51,380 bases of DNA from Caldilineaceae bacterium (GCA_026645575.1 JAPKMW010000085.1:1-51380), one strand, 5' to 3'; positions 18,736-27,447 are shown, counted from the first letter of the stretch. The notes: generated by a model from the letters alone, not told the origin. Translations and numbers: made by a program.

Positions 18736-18805
18736 GAGATTGAGAGATAAAGAGATTGAGAGATTTTACCATCCTAATCTCTCGATCTCTTTATCTCTCA
18801 ATCTC
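18736..18805. repeat. Word-repeat palindrome (GAGATTGAGAGAT type) upstream of the dGTPase gene
   Basis: A 30-base left arm made of GAGATTGAGAGATAAA words pairs with its inverted copy with one mismatch and a 10-base loop. The same words form another palindrome at 51245. It lies just upstream of the dGTPase Shine-Dalgarno and after the SDR stop, in the leftward direction of both genes. Confidence 0.9.
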
Positions 18806-18835
18806 TTTATCTCAACTTATCCCATTCCCTAACCC

Positions 18836-19588
18836 TTACCGTTTGTTGATGGCGTACCGTTCACCGCCATCCACCGTCAACGCCTCACCGGTGACAAAAT
18901 CGGCTTCGAGTAGGTACTTCACCGCTTTAGCGACATCCTCAGCGCTGCCCCACCGTTCCAACAAGGTTTTTTTGGCCGTCTCGGCCTGCCAATGCTGACT
19001 GGCGCCAGGGGGCGGCAAGACAATGCCCGGCGCCACAGCGTTGACGCGAATGGTCGGCGCCAGTTCTAGCGCCAGTTGCCGCGTGAGCGCCAACAGCCCC
19101 GATTTGCCTACAGCATGGGCGGTAAAGTCCGCCCAGGGAGACCAAGCCGAAAGATCAACGATGTTAACGATAGCGCCGCCGCCGCGCTGAATCATCCCCG
19201 GCGCCAGCATGTTACAAATAAAAAAGGGGCCGTCGAGCAAAATACGCGTCACTCGCTCCCAACGTTCATAAATGTCGGGGTCGGCGCTGGGGAAGGGGGT
19301 CTTGCCAAAGTAGCTGGCGCTGTTAACAATCATATCGACGCCGCCAAAGCGTTCCGTAATGATCGCCACCATCCGCGCCACCGCTGCCCGGTCGGCCACA
19401 TCACATTGCACAGCCATAGCCGCCACGCCCAATGCTTCCGCTTCCGCCACCGTCGCCAATGCTTCGTCAGCGGAACTATTGTAGTTTACCACCACACTCG
19501 CCCCTGCCTGCGCCAACATCAACGTAATTGCTTTTCCAACGCGATGAGCGCCGCCCGTAATCAAGGCAATTTTGCCACGAATTTCCAT
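18836..19588 (-). CDS. SDR-family oxidoreductase with His in place of catalytic Tyr
   Basis: This 250-residue Rossmann-fold short-chain dehydrogenase resembles pteridine reductases and 3-oxoacyl-ACP reductases. It has the cofactor motif TGGAHRVGKAI (11-21), NSAS (89-92), the catalytic Ser147 and Lys162, and the C-terminal FVTGEALTVDGG. The Tyr of the YxxxK motif is His158 (FTAHAVGKSG, codon CAT), so classical catalysis is doubtful. It is probably co-oriented with the dGTPase gene. The substrate is unknown. Confidence 0.85.
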   Translation of the reverse strand: MEIRGKIALITGGAHRVGKAITLMLAQAGASVVVNYNSSADEALATVAEAEALGVAAMAVQCDVADRAAVARMVAIITERFGGVDMIVNSASYFGKTPFPSADPDIYERWERVTRILLDGPFFICNMLAPGMIQRGGGAIVNIVDLSAWSPWADFTAHAVGKSGLLALTRQLALELAPTIRVNAVAPGIVLPPPGASQHWQAETAKKTLLERWGSAEDVAKAVKYLLEADFVTGEALTVDGGERYAINKR

Positions 19589-19972
19589 ACATTCACCTTT
19601 CTCTTTGCTGTCTCCATTGCTTTCATCATACCATTAGCGGCAGCGAAAGACTACAACGGATTGAGGTGGGAGCGGATTTATCAATGATTGCAACATACAA
19701 TGACGAATAACGCCAGTAACTTACTTAATGACAATGTCTCATCAAATTCGTCATGTAACCGTAGTTTATAGAGCAAAAACGTTATTAAACTTACCAGAAA
19801 GTGATGACAAGTTTTCAAATCTGACCCAGTGGATGTTATAATTACGTCGCTGAGAGTAATCCAGTTACGACCATCATCTCTTCATCAAAGTACACGGTAA
19901 AGAGTAAGTCAATGTACAAAAATCATATTGAACTCTGCAAAAACCAACTGTACTTCCAGTATAATAGGTACC
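19589..19972. other. Divergent intergenic region before the tandem regulators
   Basis: No gene is visible. A TATAAT with an extended TG (19834-19842) could be a rightward promoter, though its -35 (TTCAAA) is weak. The perfect TATAAT at 19960 lies directly before the regulator ATG. The SDR promoter must also lie here, but I could not identify it. Confidence 0.45.
19960..19965 (+). promoter_or_regulatory. Perfect -10 box 7 bases before the start codon
   Basis: TATAAT ends 7 bases before the ATG of the first regulator. Normal spacing would place the transcript start at or next to the ATG, giving a leaderless mRNA. No Shine-Dalgarno is present. The paralogous gene shows the same arrangement. Confidence 0.55.
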
Positions 19973-22900
19973 ATGATCAGTCAGCAACCCAGCGCTAGTG
20001 AACCGCATTTTGACACAACGCCCCCAATCCGCATTTGGCTTTTTGGTATGTTTCGTGTGAGCGTCCAGGGTGTCGATATGGTTAACTTTCGCTCGAACAA
20101 AAGCCGGGCATTGCTCAGTTACCTTCTCCTCACCCATAACCAACCGTCATTACGGAACGACCTGGATACCCTCTTTTGGCCAGGCTATCTGACTAAATCG
20201 GCCCGGAACAATTTACGCCAAACCTTAAGCAATCTACGTACGATTCTGGCGCCTTTTGATCTGATCGCCGCCGATCATACCCATGTCTATTTACAACTTG
20301 ATCCAACCCTCATCTGGTGTGATGCCTTGCACTTTGCCGAACTGCTGAACCGTTGCCAACGCCATCCGCACCGTAGCCAGGCTGATTGTTCAACATGTCG
20401 CACCCGTCTCCAGCAAGCCGTAGCCCTTTATCGCGGTGGGTTGCTGGAAAACTTCCCGGCGATTGATAGCCCCTCTTTTCACACCTGGCTGCAAGCGCAA
20501 CGGCAGTGCTTGGCAGCGGGTTTTGCCGAAGCCCAAGCCGCGCTGACCAAACCCGGCGCACCGCTGGGCAATCTCCGGCCCGCCCTCACGCCATTGATTG
20601 GGCGCACCCATGAACTCCTGGCAATTGAACAAAAACTCCGCCATCCCGTTTACCGCTGTGTGAGCATGCTAGGGCCGGGCGGCGTCGGCAAAACGCGATT
20701 GGCATGTGCTGTAGGTATGCAGATGCAGCCCGACTTTCCTGATGGGGTTTGGCTGGTGGAAGCGGGCGCACTGACGTTACCAATGGCGGAGGAAACACCG
20801 GCACAAGTGGCGGACCGCCTGGCTACGGTCATTGGCATCGCGCTAGGCTACACGTTTCAAGGGGCAACTCGCCCAACGGAACAACTGGCGAATTACCTGG
20901 CGGCGCAACAAGCATTGCTCATTCTGGATAGTTTTGAGCATCTCAGCGCCGGCGCTGCCTGGCTGCCGACGTTGTTATTGGCGGCGCCGCAGATCCGGCT
21001 GCTAATCACCACCCGGCATCGCTTACCAATTCAAAGTCAGATGATCGTTCCTATCGATGGGCTACCGACGCCACCGGTAGCACTGCCGGCGCCTTTATCC
21101 GCCAACCAATTCATGGCCCAATATACCAGTGTGCAACTCTTTGTTGAACGCGCCGCCAGCACCCAACCACAAGTAACCATCGACGCCCCCACCTTGAAGA
21201 CCATTGCGCGCCTATGCCATTTCGTGAACGGTTCGCCCTGGGCGATTGAACTGGCTGTTGCGCTCCTCGATCAACAGAGTCCGGCGACCCTTTTGGCCGC
21301 CATCCAACGTCATTACGGCGTCCTAAGCACCGATCTGTTGGATCTACCGCCGCGACAGCGCAGCGCCGAAGCGGTCTTCCAGACTTCCTGGCAATTGCTC
21401 ACACCCCATGAAGCACAAACCCTGGCGCGCTGCGCCATCTTTCAGGGGGGGTTTACCTTCAGCGCGGCGCAGGCCATTGCTGCGGCAACGGCGGCCGATC
21501 TTGCTGCGTTGGTGCATAAGTCGCTGCTCCACCCCGTTGACACCCTTGGTAACACTCTTGATAACTCCGTGCGCTATACCATGCATGATCTCGTGCGCCA
21601 CTTTGCCGGCGAACAATTGGCGCAGCACGCCGACCTGGCGCGCCAAAGTCAGGAGCATCACGCCACCTATTACCTGACCCTGGTCGCCGGTTGGCAACCG
21701 ACGGAGGCAGCGGAAGACGCCTTTCGCTTGGCGGTGCAGGCGGAGCTTGACAATATCGAAACGGCGTGGGCGTGGGCGCTCGCCCATTACCAGTATCCGC
21801 TGCTCCTCGCTGCCGTTGAGGGCTTGGCGGAGTTTTATCAAATAACGGGCGCCTTTCATGCCGCCGAGGCGCTTTTTGCGGAGAGTGTGGCCCAAGTGCG
21901 CTGCCTTCGACAAACTCAGGCTGCTCACAATGCGCAGCCTAAGCTTGTCGAAGACGATGAACGCACAGCCCAACAACTCTTAGCCACCTTGCTGGTCTAT
22001 CAAAGCGATGTTTGTATGGGTCTCGCCCAATTGGTGCAGGCGCAGGCGGCCGCGGAGGAAGCGTTGGCCCTGGCCGAGCCGTTGGGGGTAGCCAAATTGC
22101 TTGTGCGCAGCTATTATGCGCTGGCGATAATCGCTTTGGCCCAAAGTCAATTTGAACGTACGCAGGCCCTTTGCGAAAAAGCCATCCAACTGGCGCGACC
22201 ACAAGGGCTATGGCGGGAGGAAGCGTTCTGTTTGGGGATTGCCAGCATGGCCGACACCGATCAGCAAACCCGGATAACCGGCGTGAAATACCAGACGCAG
22301 GCGCTCGCACTGGCGGAAGCCCATCAGGATACGCGCCAGGCGGTGCGCTTCCGCACCTATTTGGGCGTCGCCTATCGCGACCTGGGCGACTTCAGCGCGG
22401 CCTTGCACTGCTTTGAACAAAATTTGGTGCTGCTCCGTCGCCGCGAAGATCGTTACAATGTCGCTTTGACCAGCGTCAATTTGGGTGCGCTGCTGCTGTT
22501 GCTGGGCGATTATGCCGCCGCTGCCGACGCGCTGGAAGAAGGTAACGAGCATTTACAGTTGCTTGGGCAAAAACGGCTCTTGGCGCAGAGCCTGGCCTTG
22601 CTTGGCATCTTGCGGCTGGTACAGGGCAACTACGCCGCTGCCGCCGATCTCTGCCGGCAAGCACTGGATCAACCCCATGTCTTGCTTATGGCGCGACAGA
22701 TTGCCTGGCTGACCTTAGGGGAACTGCACCAGGCGCAGGGTGATCTTACCGCCGCCCAGCGCGCTTACCAACAAGTCATTGCCATTACGCAAGAGCCGAA
22801 TGCCTCAGCGTGGTTGGTGGCGCAAGCGGGGCTGGCCACCGTGCACTTGGTCCGTGAGGACGCAGCAACAGCCCTGACTGCGTTGGAAGCGCTCTTGCCC

Positions 22901-23140
22901 CTCTTTGACCCTGATCGCTTTGACATTATTTTTACAGCGCAACGCTTTCTCCTGGCGGCCTATCAAATCCTGGCTGCCAATCAAGACCCGCGCGCCGACG
23001 ACATCCTGCAACAGGCATGGCAGCTTGTCACCGCCCGCGCCGCCCGCATCAGCGATCCTCGCCTCCGCCAGAGCTACCTCGCCCAAGTGCCGGTTCATCG
23101 CACCCTTGGTCAGTTGATCAATGCCCGCCTCAGCGGGTAA
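19973..23140 (+). CDS. Giant SARP-type STAND/TPR transcriptional regulator, copy 1
   Basis: The 1055-residue protein starts with a winged-helix DNA-binding domain (IRIWLFGMFRVSVQG, then ARNNLRQTLSNLR) and a BTAD-like helical domain to about 200 with a Cys/His cluster (RCQRH...ADCSTCRTRL). Then comes a STAND/NB-ARC ATPase with Walker A GPGGVGKT (234-241), Walker B LLILDSFEHL and an ITTRHR sensor. A long TPR array (about 560-1040) follows, with repeats such as YAAAADALEEGNEHLQLLGQ. The architecture is that of AfsR/SARP-like signal-dependent activators in which ATP and ligand control oligomerisation. The ATG at 19973 is chosen because it matches the start of the paralog; a TTG at 19928 is less likely. 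A palindrome is embedded in frame in the TPR region. Confidence 0.85.
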   Translation: MISQQPSASEPHFDTTPPIRIWLFGMFRVSVQGVDMVNFRSNKSRALLSYLLLTHNQPSLRNDLDTLFWPGYLTKSARNNLRQTLSNLRTILAPFDLIAADHTHVYLQLDPTLIWCDALHFAELLNRCQRHPHRSQADCSTCRTRLQQAVALYRGGLLENFPAIDSPSFHTWLQAQRQCLAAGFAEAQAALTKPGAPLGNLRPALTPLIGRTHELLAIEQKLRHPVYRCVSMLGPGGVGKTRLACAVGMQMQPDFPDGVWLVEAGALTLPMAEETPAQVADRLATVIGIALGYTFQGATRPTEQLANYLAAQQALLILDSFEHLSAGAAWLPTLLLAAPQIRLLITTRHRLPIQSQMIVPIDGLPTPPVALPAPLSANQFMAQYTSVQLFVERAASTQPQVTIDAPTLKTIARLCHFVNGSPWAIELAVALLDQQSPATLLAAIQRHYGVLSTDLLDLPPRQRSAEAVFQTSWQLLTPHEAQTLARCAIFQGGFTFSAAQAIAAATAADLAALVHKSLLHPVDTLGNTLDNSVRYTMHDLVRHFAGEQLAQHADLARQSQEHHATYYLTLVAGWQPTEAAEDAFRLAVQAELDNIETAWAWALAHYQYPLLLAAVEGLAEFYQITGAFHAAEALFAESVAQVRCLRQTQAAHNAQPKLVEDDERTAQQLLATLLVYQSDVCMGLAQLVQAQAAAEEALALAEPLGVAKLLVRSYYALAIIALAQSQFERTQALCEKAIQLARPQGLWREEAFCLGIASMADTDQQTRITGVKYQTQALALAEAHQDTRQAVRFRTYLGVAYRDLGDFSAALHCFEQNLVLLRRREDRYNVALTSVNLGALLLLLGDYAAAADALEEGNEHLQLLGQKRLLAQSLALLGILRLVQGNYAAAADLCRQALDQPHVLLMARQIAWLTLGELHQAQGDLTAAQRAYQQVIAITQEPNASAWLVAQAGLATVHLVREDAATALTALEALLPLFDPDRFDIIFTAQRFLLAAYQILAANQDPRADDILQQAWQLVTARAARISDPRLRQSYLAQVPVHRTLGQLINARLSG
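21905..21953 (+). repeat. Palindromic element inside the regulator coding sequence
   Basis: CTTCGACAAACTCAGGCTGC pairs with GCAGCCTAAGCTTGTCGAAG with two mismatches around a 9-base loop. Both arms carry the TTCGACAA core that recurs in intergenic palindromes of this window. In the protein it encodes roughly LRQTQAAHNAQPKLVED, a likely loop between TPR helices, so the frame is kept. Confidence 0.85.
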
Positions 23141-23195
23141 AGACTTTTATATTCTAGGAAAGTGCGATTAGTTTTTATGAAGTTGACCGCACTTT

Positions 23196-23204
23196 TGTTA
23201 TAAT
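23196..23204 (+). promoter_or_regulatory. Extended -10 box 8 bases before the start codon of copy 2
   Basis: TGTTATAAT is a perfect extended -10 ending 8 bases before the ATG. As with copy 1, this predicts a leaderless transcript and independent transcription of the second gene, although only 72 bases separate it from the first. Confidence 0.55.
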
Positions 23205-23212
23205 CAGCCGTT

Positions 23213-26200
23213 ATGATCAGTCAGCAACCCAGTGATAGTGTAGTGGATAGTAACGCAACGCCACCGATTCGCATCTGGCTCTTTGGCACGTTTCGTGTGA
23301 GCGTCCAGGGTGTCGATATGGTTAACTTTCGCTCGAACAAAAGCCGGGCATTACTCAGTTACCTCCTCCTCACCCATGCCCAACCGTCATTGCGGCGCAA
23401 CTTGGACACCCTCTTGTGGCCCGACTATCTGGCCCAATCGGCTCGGAGTAATTTACGCAAAACCTTGAGCAATCTACGCGAGGTGCTGGCGCCTTTTGAT
23501 CCCATTACCGCCGATCATACCCATGTCCATTTGCCGTTTGATCCAGCCATGATCTGGTGTGATGCATTGCACTTTGCCGAATTGCTGGATCGTTGCCAAC
23601 GCCACCAGCATCAGCACCTGGCTGACTGTGCCGCGTGCCGCACCCGTCTACAAGAGGCGGTTGCGCTCTATCGTGGCGGGTTGTTGGAAAACTTTCCGAC
23701 CATTGATAGCCTCCCGTTCCACACCTGGCGACAGGCGCAACAGCAGCACTTTGCGGCAAGGGTTGCCGAAGCCCAAGCCGCGCTGACCAAAACCGGCGCC
23801 CTCCACGACAAGCTCCAGCCCGCCCGCGCACCATCGACCGAAAGCCACGCCGCCGTGGTTGCCCCAGCCGTCTTACAGCACCCATTTCCTCACAACCTTC
23901 CCCTGGCAGTCACCCGGTTTATTGGCCGGGAAGAGGCCATTGCCGCGGTCACCGCGCGTCTGCTGGGCGTTGAGCAACCGGCCACACGCCTGCTGACCTT
24001 GACCGGCGCCGGCGGTACAGGTAAAACACGCCTGGCGCTGCAAGTGGCCGCCGCTGTGCAAAAGCACTTTCCCGATGGCGTCTGGTTGATCGACCTGGCG
24101 CCAGTGACCGACCCTACCCTGTTGCCGGATGTGATTGCCGATAGCGTAGGGGTGTATGGCGAAGGGGGGCGCCCGTTGCTGGCAAACCTCTTGCAGTGGT
24201 TGCACACCAAACATTTACTGCTCATTCTGGATAATTGTGAACATCTGATCGATAGCTGCGCGCACTTTGTCGGGCAAGCATTGCAGGCCGGCGCCATGGT
24301 CCACCTGCTTGCCACCAGCCGGGAAGCGTTGAATATTGCCGGTGAGGCGATCTACCCCGTCGCCCCGCTGACCTTGCCCCCTACCCTGCCGCATTCCTGG
24401 CCGGCGCCGGCAGGCGACGCGTGGCGCCAGCCGTTGCTTCAATCCGAGGCCGTCCGCTTGTTTATCGACCGGGCCTTTTTGGTGCAACCTACCTTCCAGG
24501 TGACAACGGCAAATGCACCGGCGCTGGCTCAACTCTGTCAGCAACTGGACGGCCTGCCGCTGGCGCTGGAACTAGCCGCCGCTCGTGTCAAGGCGCTGCC
24601 GGTCGAGCAGATCGCCGAGCGGCTGCGTGACCGCTTCCGCCTCTTGCGCAATGGTCCCCGCAGCGCCGTTCCCCGCCACCAAACCTTACGGGCTGCCGTG
24701 GATTGGAGTTATGATCTGCTGACCGTGCCGGAGCGCGTCCTCTTGCGTCGGCTGGCGATCTTTGCCGGCGGCTGGACGTTGGAAGCGGCCGAAGCAGTCT
24801 GTGCTGATGATGACGGCTATGCTGATGGCAACAACAGAGCGGCGACGGGGACCGAGGGTGTAAAAGCCGGGGTTGACCCAAACGCGCTGCCACAGGGCGA
24901 AATTCTGCCTTTGCTCACCCGTCTGACCGAGAAGTCGCTGGTAACGTGGGATGGTAACCAGGAGAAGACGCGCTACCGCCTGTTAGAAACCATTCGCCAC
25001 TATGCACAGGAAAAATTAGCGGAAGCGGACGAAACCCTGTGGCTTGGTCGGCGCCATTTTGTCTACTTTTTGCAGATGGCTCGTGAAACCGAAGGGTTGC
25101 TACAACACGGGCAACGCCCCCTGGCCACTGCCCGTTTACTCGCTGATCATGACAATTTACGTGCGGCAATTCTCTGGGCTTGCCGCCACGATGGCGAAGC
25201 GGCTTGTCACCTGGTGGGGTTGCTCCGCTGGTTTTGGTTCCATGCCGATTTCATTGTCGAGAGCGCGGGGTGGCATCAACGGGTGTTGGCCTTGCCGGCA
25301 ACGGCCACCCTCACCCCCGGTCGCGCCCTGGCGACCCTGAGCCACGCATCCCTTGAAGTCTACACAAATCACCTGAACCCACGGCTCTTACAAGAAGCAG
25401 TCGCCAACTTTCAGGCGTTGAACGACCCGGTCTATTTGTCGGAAGCGGTGCTGTGGTTGGGCATCGTGCTACCTTTTCTGGGGCAAGCCGCGGAAGCCCG
25501 ACGCCTCTTTAGCCACTACGAGCCGGTGTGGCGGCAGGCAGCCACACCGCTGGTCTTGGGACAGATCCTGGTGCATTGGGCCAAGGCGCAACCCGACTTT
25601 GCCCACGCCCAGCCCTTGTACGAAGAAGCGCTGACCATCGGTCACCAGTGGCAAGAGCCGGTGATCCTGGCCAATGCCTATTTGGGGCTGGGTGATTGGG
25701 CGCAGCAAACGCAAGCGTATGACCGTGCCCGCGCCTATCATCAGGAAGGACTGGCCTGTATGCGCCGGGTGGGGACCACAGGGCTGATCGCCACGGCCTT
25801 ACTACATGTAGGGACAGCAAGCGGGTGGGGCGGCCATTGGGATGAGGCGCGCGCCTACTTTATCGAAGGGTTGCAACTAGCCCGCACGGTTGGCTATGAA
25901 CGGTATCTGGCAACCGTTGTGGCGTACCTGGGGCAGATTGCGGCCCGCCAAGGCAAGTTTGATGAAGCGGAACGTTATCTAACAGAAGCCGTGGCGATCT
26001 GGCGCACGCAGGCGCTACAGAGTGGTTTGATTCTTTGCCTGATCATTTATGCAAGCCTACGCTATCGGCAGGGACACCCGGCGCTGGCTGTGCAGTTACT
26101 GGCGCTGGAGGCGGTGCGCAAGACCCCCTTTCCCTTTGATGCCCGCCTGTGCGAAGAGACGCTGGCCGCCGCCCGCCGCCAATTAGCGGAAGTAGATTTT

Positions 26201-26341
26201 GCCGCCGCCCAAGCCGCCGGGCAGACCTTAACCGTAGAAACAGCCCTGGTCTATGCCAGCGCCCCGGTGGAGACCATCATCGCAACCACGCCGGCAACGC
26301 TAACGACAACGGTGACGGCAACCTACGGTTCTGTCAAATAA
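23213..26341 (+). CDS. Giant SARP-type STAND/TPR transcriptional regulator, copy 2
   Basis: The 1042-residue protein is a paralog of the gene just upstream. The first 200 residues (winged helix plus BTAD-like domain, from MISQQPS onward) are very similar and the coding DNA is nearly identical in stretches. After that the two diverge fully. Here the ATPase has FIGREEAI, Walker A GAGGTGKT (265-272), Walker B LLILDNCEHL, LATSREAL and the QLDGLPLALELAAARVK motif of the AfsR/NB-ARC family. The winged helix ends with KSLV and RYRLLETIRHYAQEKL. TPR-like helices fill the C-terminal third. It probably binds the same DNA sites as copy 1 while sensing something else. Confidence 0.86.
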   Translation: MISQQPSDSVVDSNATPPIRIWLFGTFRVSVQGVDMVNFRSNKSRALLSYLLLTHAQPSLRRNLDTLLWPDYLAQSARSNLRKTLSNLREVLAPFDPITADHTHVHLPFDPAMIWCDALHFAELLDRCQRHQHQHLADCAACRTRLQEAVALYRGGLLENFPTIDSLPFHTWRQAQQQHFAARVAEAQAALTKTGALHDKLQPARAPSTESHAAVVAPAVLQHPFPHNLPLAVTRFIGREEAIAAVTARLLGVEQPATRLLTLTGAGGTGKTRLALQVAAAVQKHFPDGVWLIDLAPVTDPTLLPDVIADSVGVYGEGGRPLLANLLQWLHTKHLLLILDNCEHLIDSCAHFVGQALQAGAMVHLLATSREALNIAGEAIYPVAPLTLPPTLPHSWPAPAGDAWRQPLLQSEAVRLFIDRAFLVQPTFQVTTANAPALAQLCQQLDGLPLALELAAARVKALPVEQIAERLRDRFRLLRNGPRSAVPRHQTLRAAVDWSYDLLTVPERVLLRRLAIFAGGWTLEAAEAVCADDDGYADGNNRAATGTEGVKAGVDPNALPQGEILPLLTRLTEKSLVTWDGNQEKTRYRLLETIRHYAQEKLAEADETLWLGRRHFVYFLQMARETEGLLQHGQRPLATARLLADHDNLRAAILWACRHDGEAACHLVGLLRWFWFHADFIVESAGWHQRVLALPATATLTPGRALATLSHASLEVYTNHLNPRLLQEAVANFQALNDPVYLSEAVLWLGIVLPFLGQAAEARRLFSHYEPVWRQAATPLVLGQILVHWAKAQPDFAHAQPLYEEALTIGHQWQEPVILANAYLGLGDWAQQTQAYDRARAYHQEGLACMRRVGTTGLIATALLHVGTASGWGGHWDEARAYFIEGLQLARTVGYERYLATVVAYLGQIAARQGKFDEAERYLTEAVAIWRTQALQSGLILCLIIYASLRYRQGHPALAVQLLALEAVRKTPFPFDARLCEETLAAARRQLAEVDFAAAQAAGQTLTVETALVYASAPVETIIATTPATLTTTVTATYGSVK

Positions 26342-26358
26342 ATTGTAACAAGCACATC

Positions 26359-26414
26359 GTAGTAAAGACTTTAGTCTTTCTCCCGGCTCGGGCAAAGGCT
26401 AAAGCCTTTACTAC
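26359..26414. repeat. BIME-like inverted pair of GTAG-headed hairpins
   Basis: The left unit is GTAGT followed by the hairpin AAAGAC-TTTA-GTCTTT. The right unit, inverted, is GTAGT followed by AAAGGC-TTTA-GCCTTT. The two differences between units are a compensating base-pair change (A-T to G-C), which supports each small hairpin as a selected structure. GTAG heads are the mark of REP sequences mobilised by RAYT transposases. Confidence 0.85.
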
Positions 26415-26523
26415 TGATCATGACTTCGTTAACAAAACACCACCGTCTGCAATCTTACGCAGATCGTTGTACACCTTACCCTTTTCGTCACACTTTCGTC
26501 ACACCTTTTTCTTGCCAAACCCC

Positions 26524-26551
26524 TTGACAAGCACGCTTTCTTTGCTATTAT
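26524..26551 (+). promoter_or_regulatory. Strong sigma-70 promoter of the small gene
   Basis: TTGACA, a 16-base spacer and TATTAT lie about 110 bases before the ATG of the small gene. This is among the best promoters in the window and argues that the small gene is expressed. Confidence 0.7.
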
Positions 26552-26614
26552 AGCTATGGCAAATTGAATGAAGCTTCTGTAAGCGCAGACAGCGAACCTT
26601 TTCATTTGCACCGT

Positions 26615-26635
26615 GCTGGCAACTCGCCAGCCTAC
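26615..26635 (-). repeat. Single GTAG-headed hairpin in the leader of the small gene
   Basis: On the minus strand GTAG is followed by the hairpin GCTGGC-GAGTT-GCCAGC. It lies about 20 bases before the GGAG Shine-Dalgarno of the small gene, inside the predicted leader RNA. Confidence 0.65.
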
Positions 26636-26664
26636 CCTACAACGACCAAACAAAAGGAGATTTT

Positions 26665-26886
26665 ATGAAACTCAAGCAAGTAACCAATCTGTTGGCGCGT
26701 GTGAAGAATTGCTTTGTCCCAACACAAAGTCCAGCGATGAAACAAGCCGCAGGGTTGACCGTGCAAAGTGGACTCAAAGCTGGTCGTGATTATGACTTTC
26801 CTGATGGCGGTACTTATGATGTGACCCTCCCGGATGGACGCATTCAGACCGTAACATACAATGTTGCAGATGCAACCGATTATTGA
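26665..26886 (+). CDS. Small protein of unknown function; frame continues past TGA
   Basis: I do not recognise this 73-residue product. It has a strong Shine-Dalgarno (GGAG, 6 bases before the ATG) and a near-consensus promoter. The sequence is MKLKQVTNLLARVKNCF, then a charged part rich in Gly, Asp and Tyr including YDFPDGGTYDVTLPDG. After the TGA at 26884-26886 the same frame stays open for another 48 codons to a TAG at 27031-27033. That part is acidic (SDWDELERDQPDS) and then contains GANFSGANLEDVN, which looks like a pentapeptide-repeat fragment. It may be a gene broken by a nonsense mutation, or the TGA may be read through. The segment PDGRIQTVTYNVAD loosely recalls the chitin-binding R&R consensus of insect cuticle proteins, perhaps by chance. 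Confidence 0.55.
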   Translation: MKLKQVTNLLARVKNCFVPTQSPAMKQAAGLTVQSGLKAGRDYDFPDGGTYDVTLPDGRIQTVTYNVADATDY

Positions 26887-27140
26887 GCACTCGAATCTGA
26901 TTGGGACGAACTTGAGCGGGACCAACCTGACAGTATCGCCGTGTTCGATACACGAGCAATCGGAGCTAACTTTAGCGGTGCCAATCTGGAAGATGTCAAT
27001 ACGTCCCAGTTCGTCGGCGTAGTCATTCACTAGGTAACAGCGGATGCCAGCCAGCAAGCAGGCTCCCAAGCTGACGCAGCGTCGTGATCTTGTCACGAAA
27101 CCGACAGGGTCACGATGGCTGGCTGCTGCCATACACACCC

Positions 27141-27240
27141 TGCTATAGATGTTCGGAAAAAGATCCGTGGCACACCTGACAGGTTTTGGAAACCTGTCAG
27201 GTGTAGAATGTCCCGAAAGATTATCTGAACACCTATAGCA
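27141..27240. mobile_element. Nested 100-bp MITE-like element
   Basis: Terminal inverted repeats TGCTATAGATGTTC and GAACACCTATAGCA (one mismatch) enclose a perfect 15-bp hairpin, ACACCTGACAGGTTT with its complement (27172-27204). The size and terminal repeats fit a miniature inverted-repeat element, but I see no clear target-site duplication. It lies between the broken small gene and the hydrolase gene. Confidence 0.6.
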
Positions 27241-27447
27241 TAAACTGAACTGTAGAAGCTTCCCGGAAGATTGCAAAGTAAGTTTGTTAATGCTGCACTA
27301 GGGTGGATTGTCCATCACCCCCAACATAGGATGCTCAAGGGTATTTTCAGCCATAAGCTTGGGTAGTTTGTAGTCTGGTCAAGTGACGAGGATGGTGTTA
27401 TACTGGGGTCAGGTAAGCAAGGAATCATGAATGGAAAGGAAAGCCGT

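Larger units (their letters stand above)
26342..26664. other. Intergenic region with REP pair and strong promoter
   Basis: It contains the GTAG-headed inverted pair at 26359, a consensus promoter at 26524 and a single GTAG-headed hairpin at 26615, all before the small gene at 26665. No other reading frame looks real. Confidence 0.6.

Noticed and set aside
26632..27276. Leftward 214-codon frame across the small gene and MITE
   Set aside because: It runs through a repeat element and the antisense of a well-supported small gene, with no start signal.
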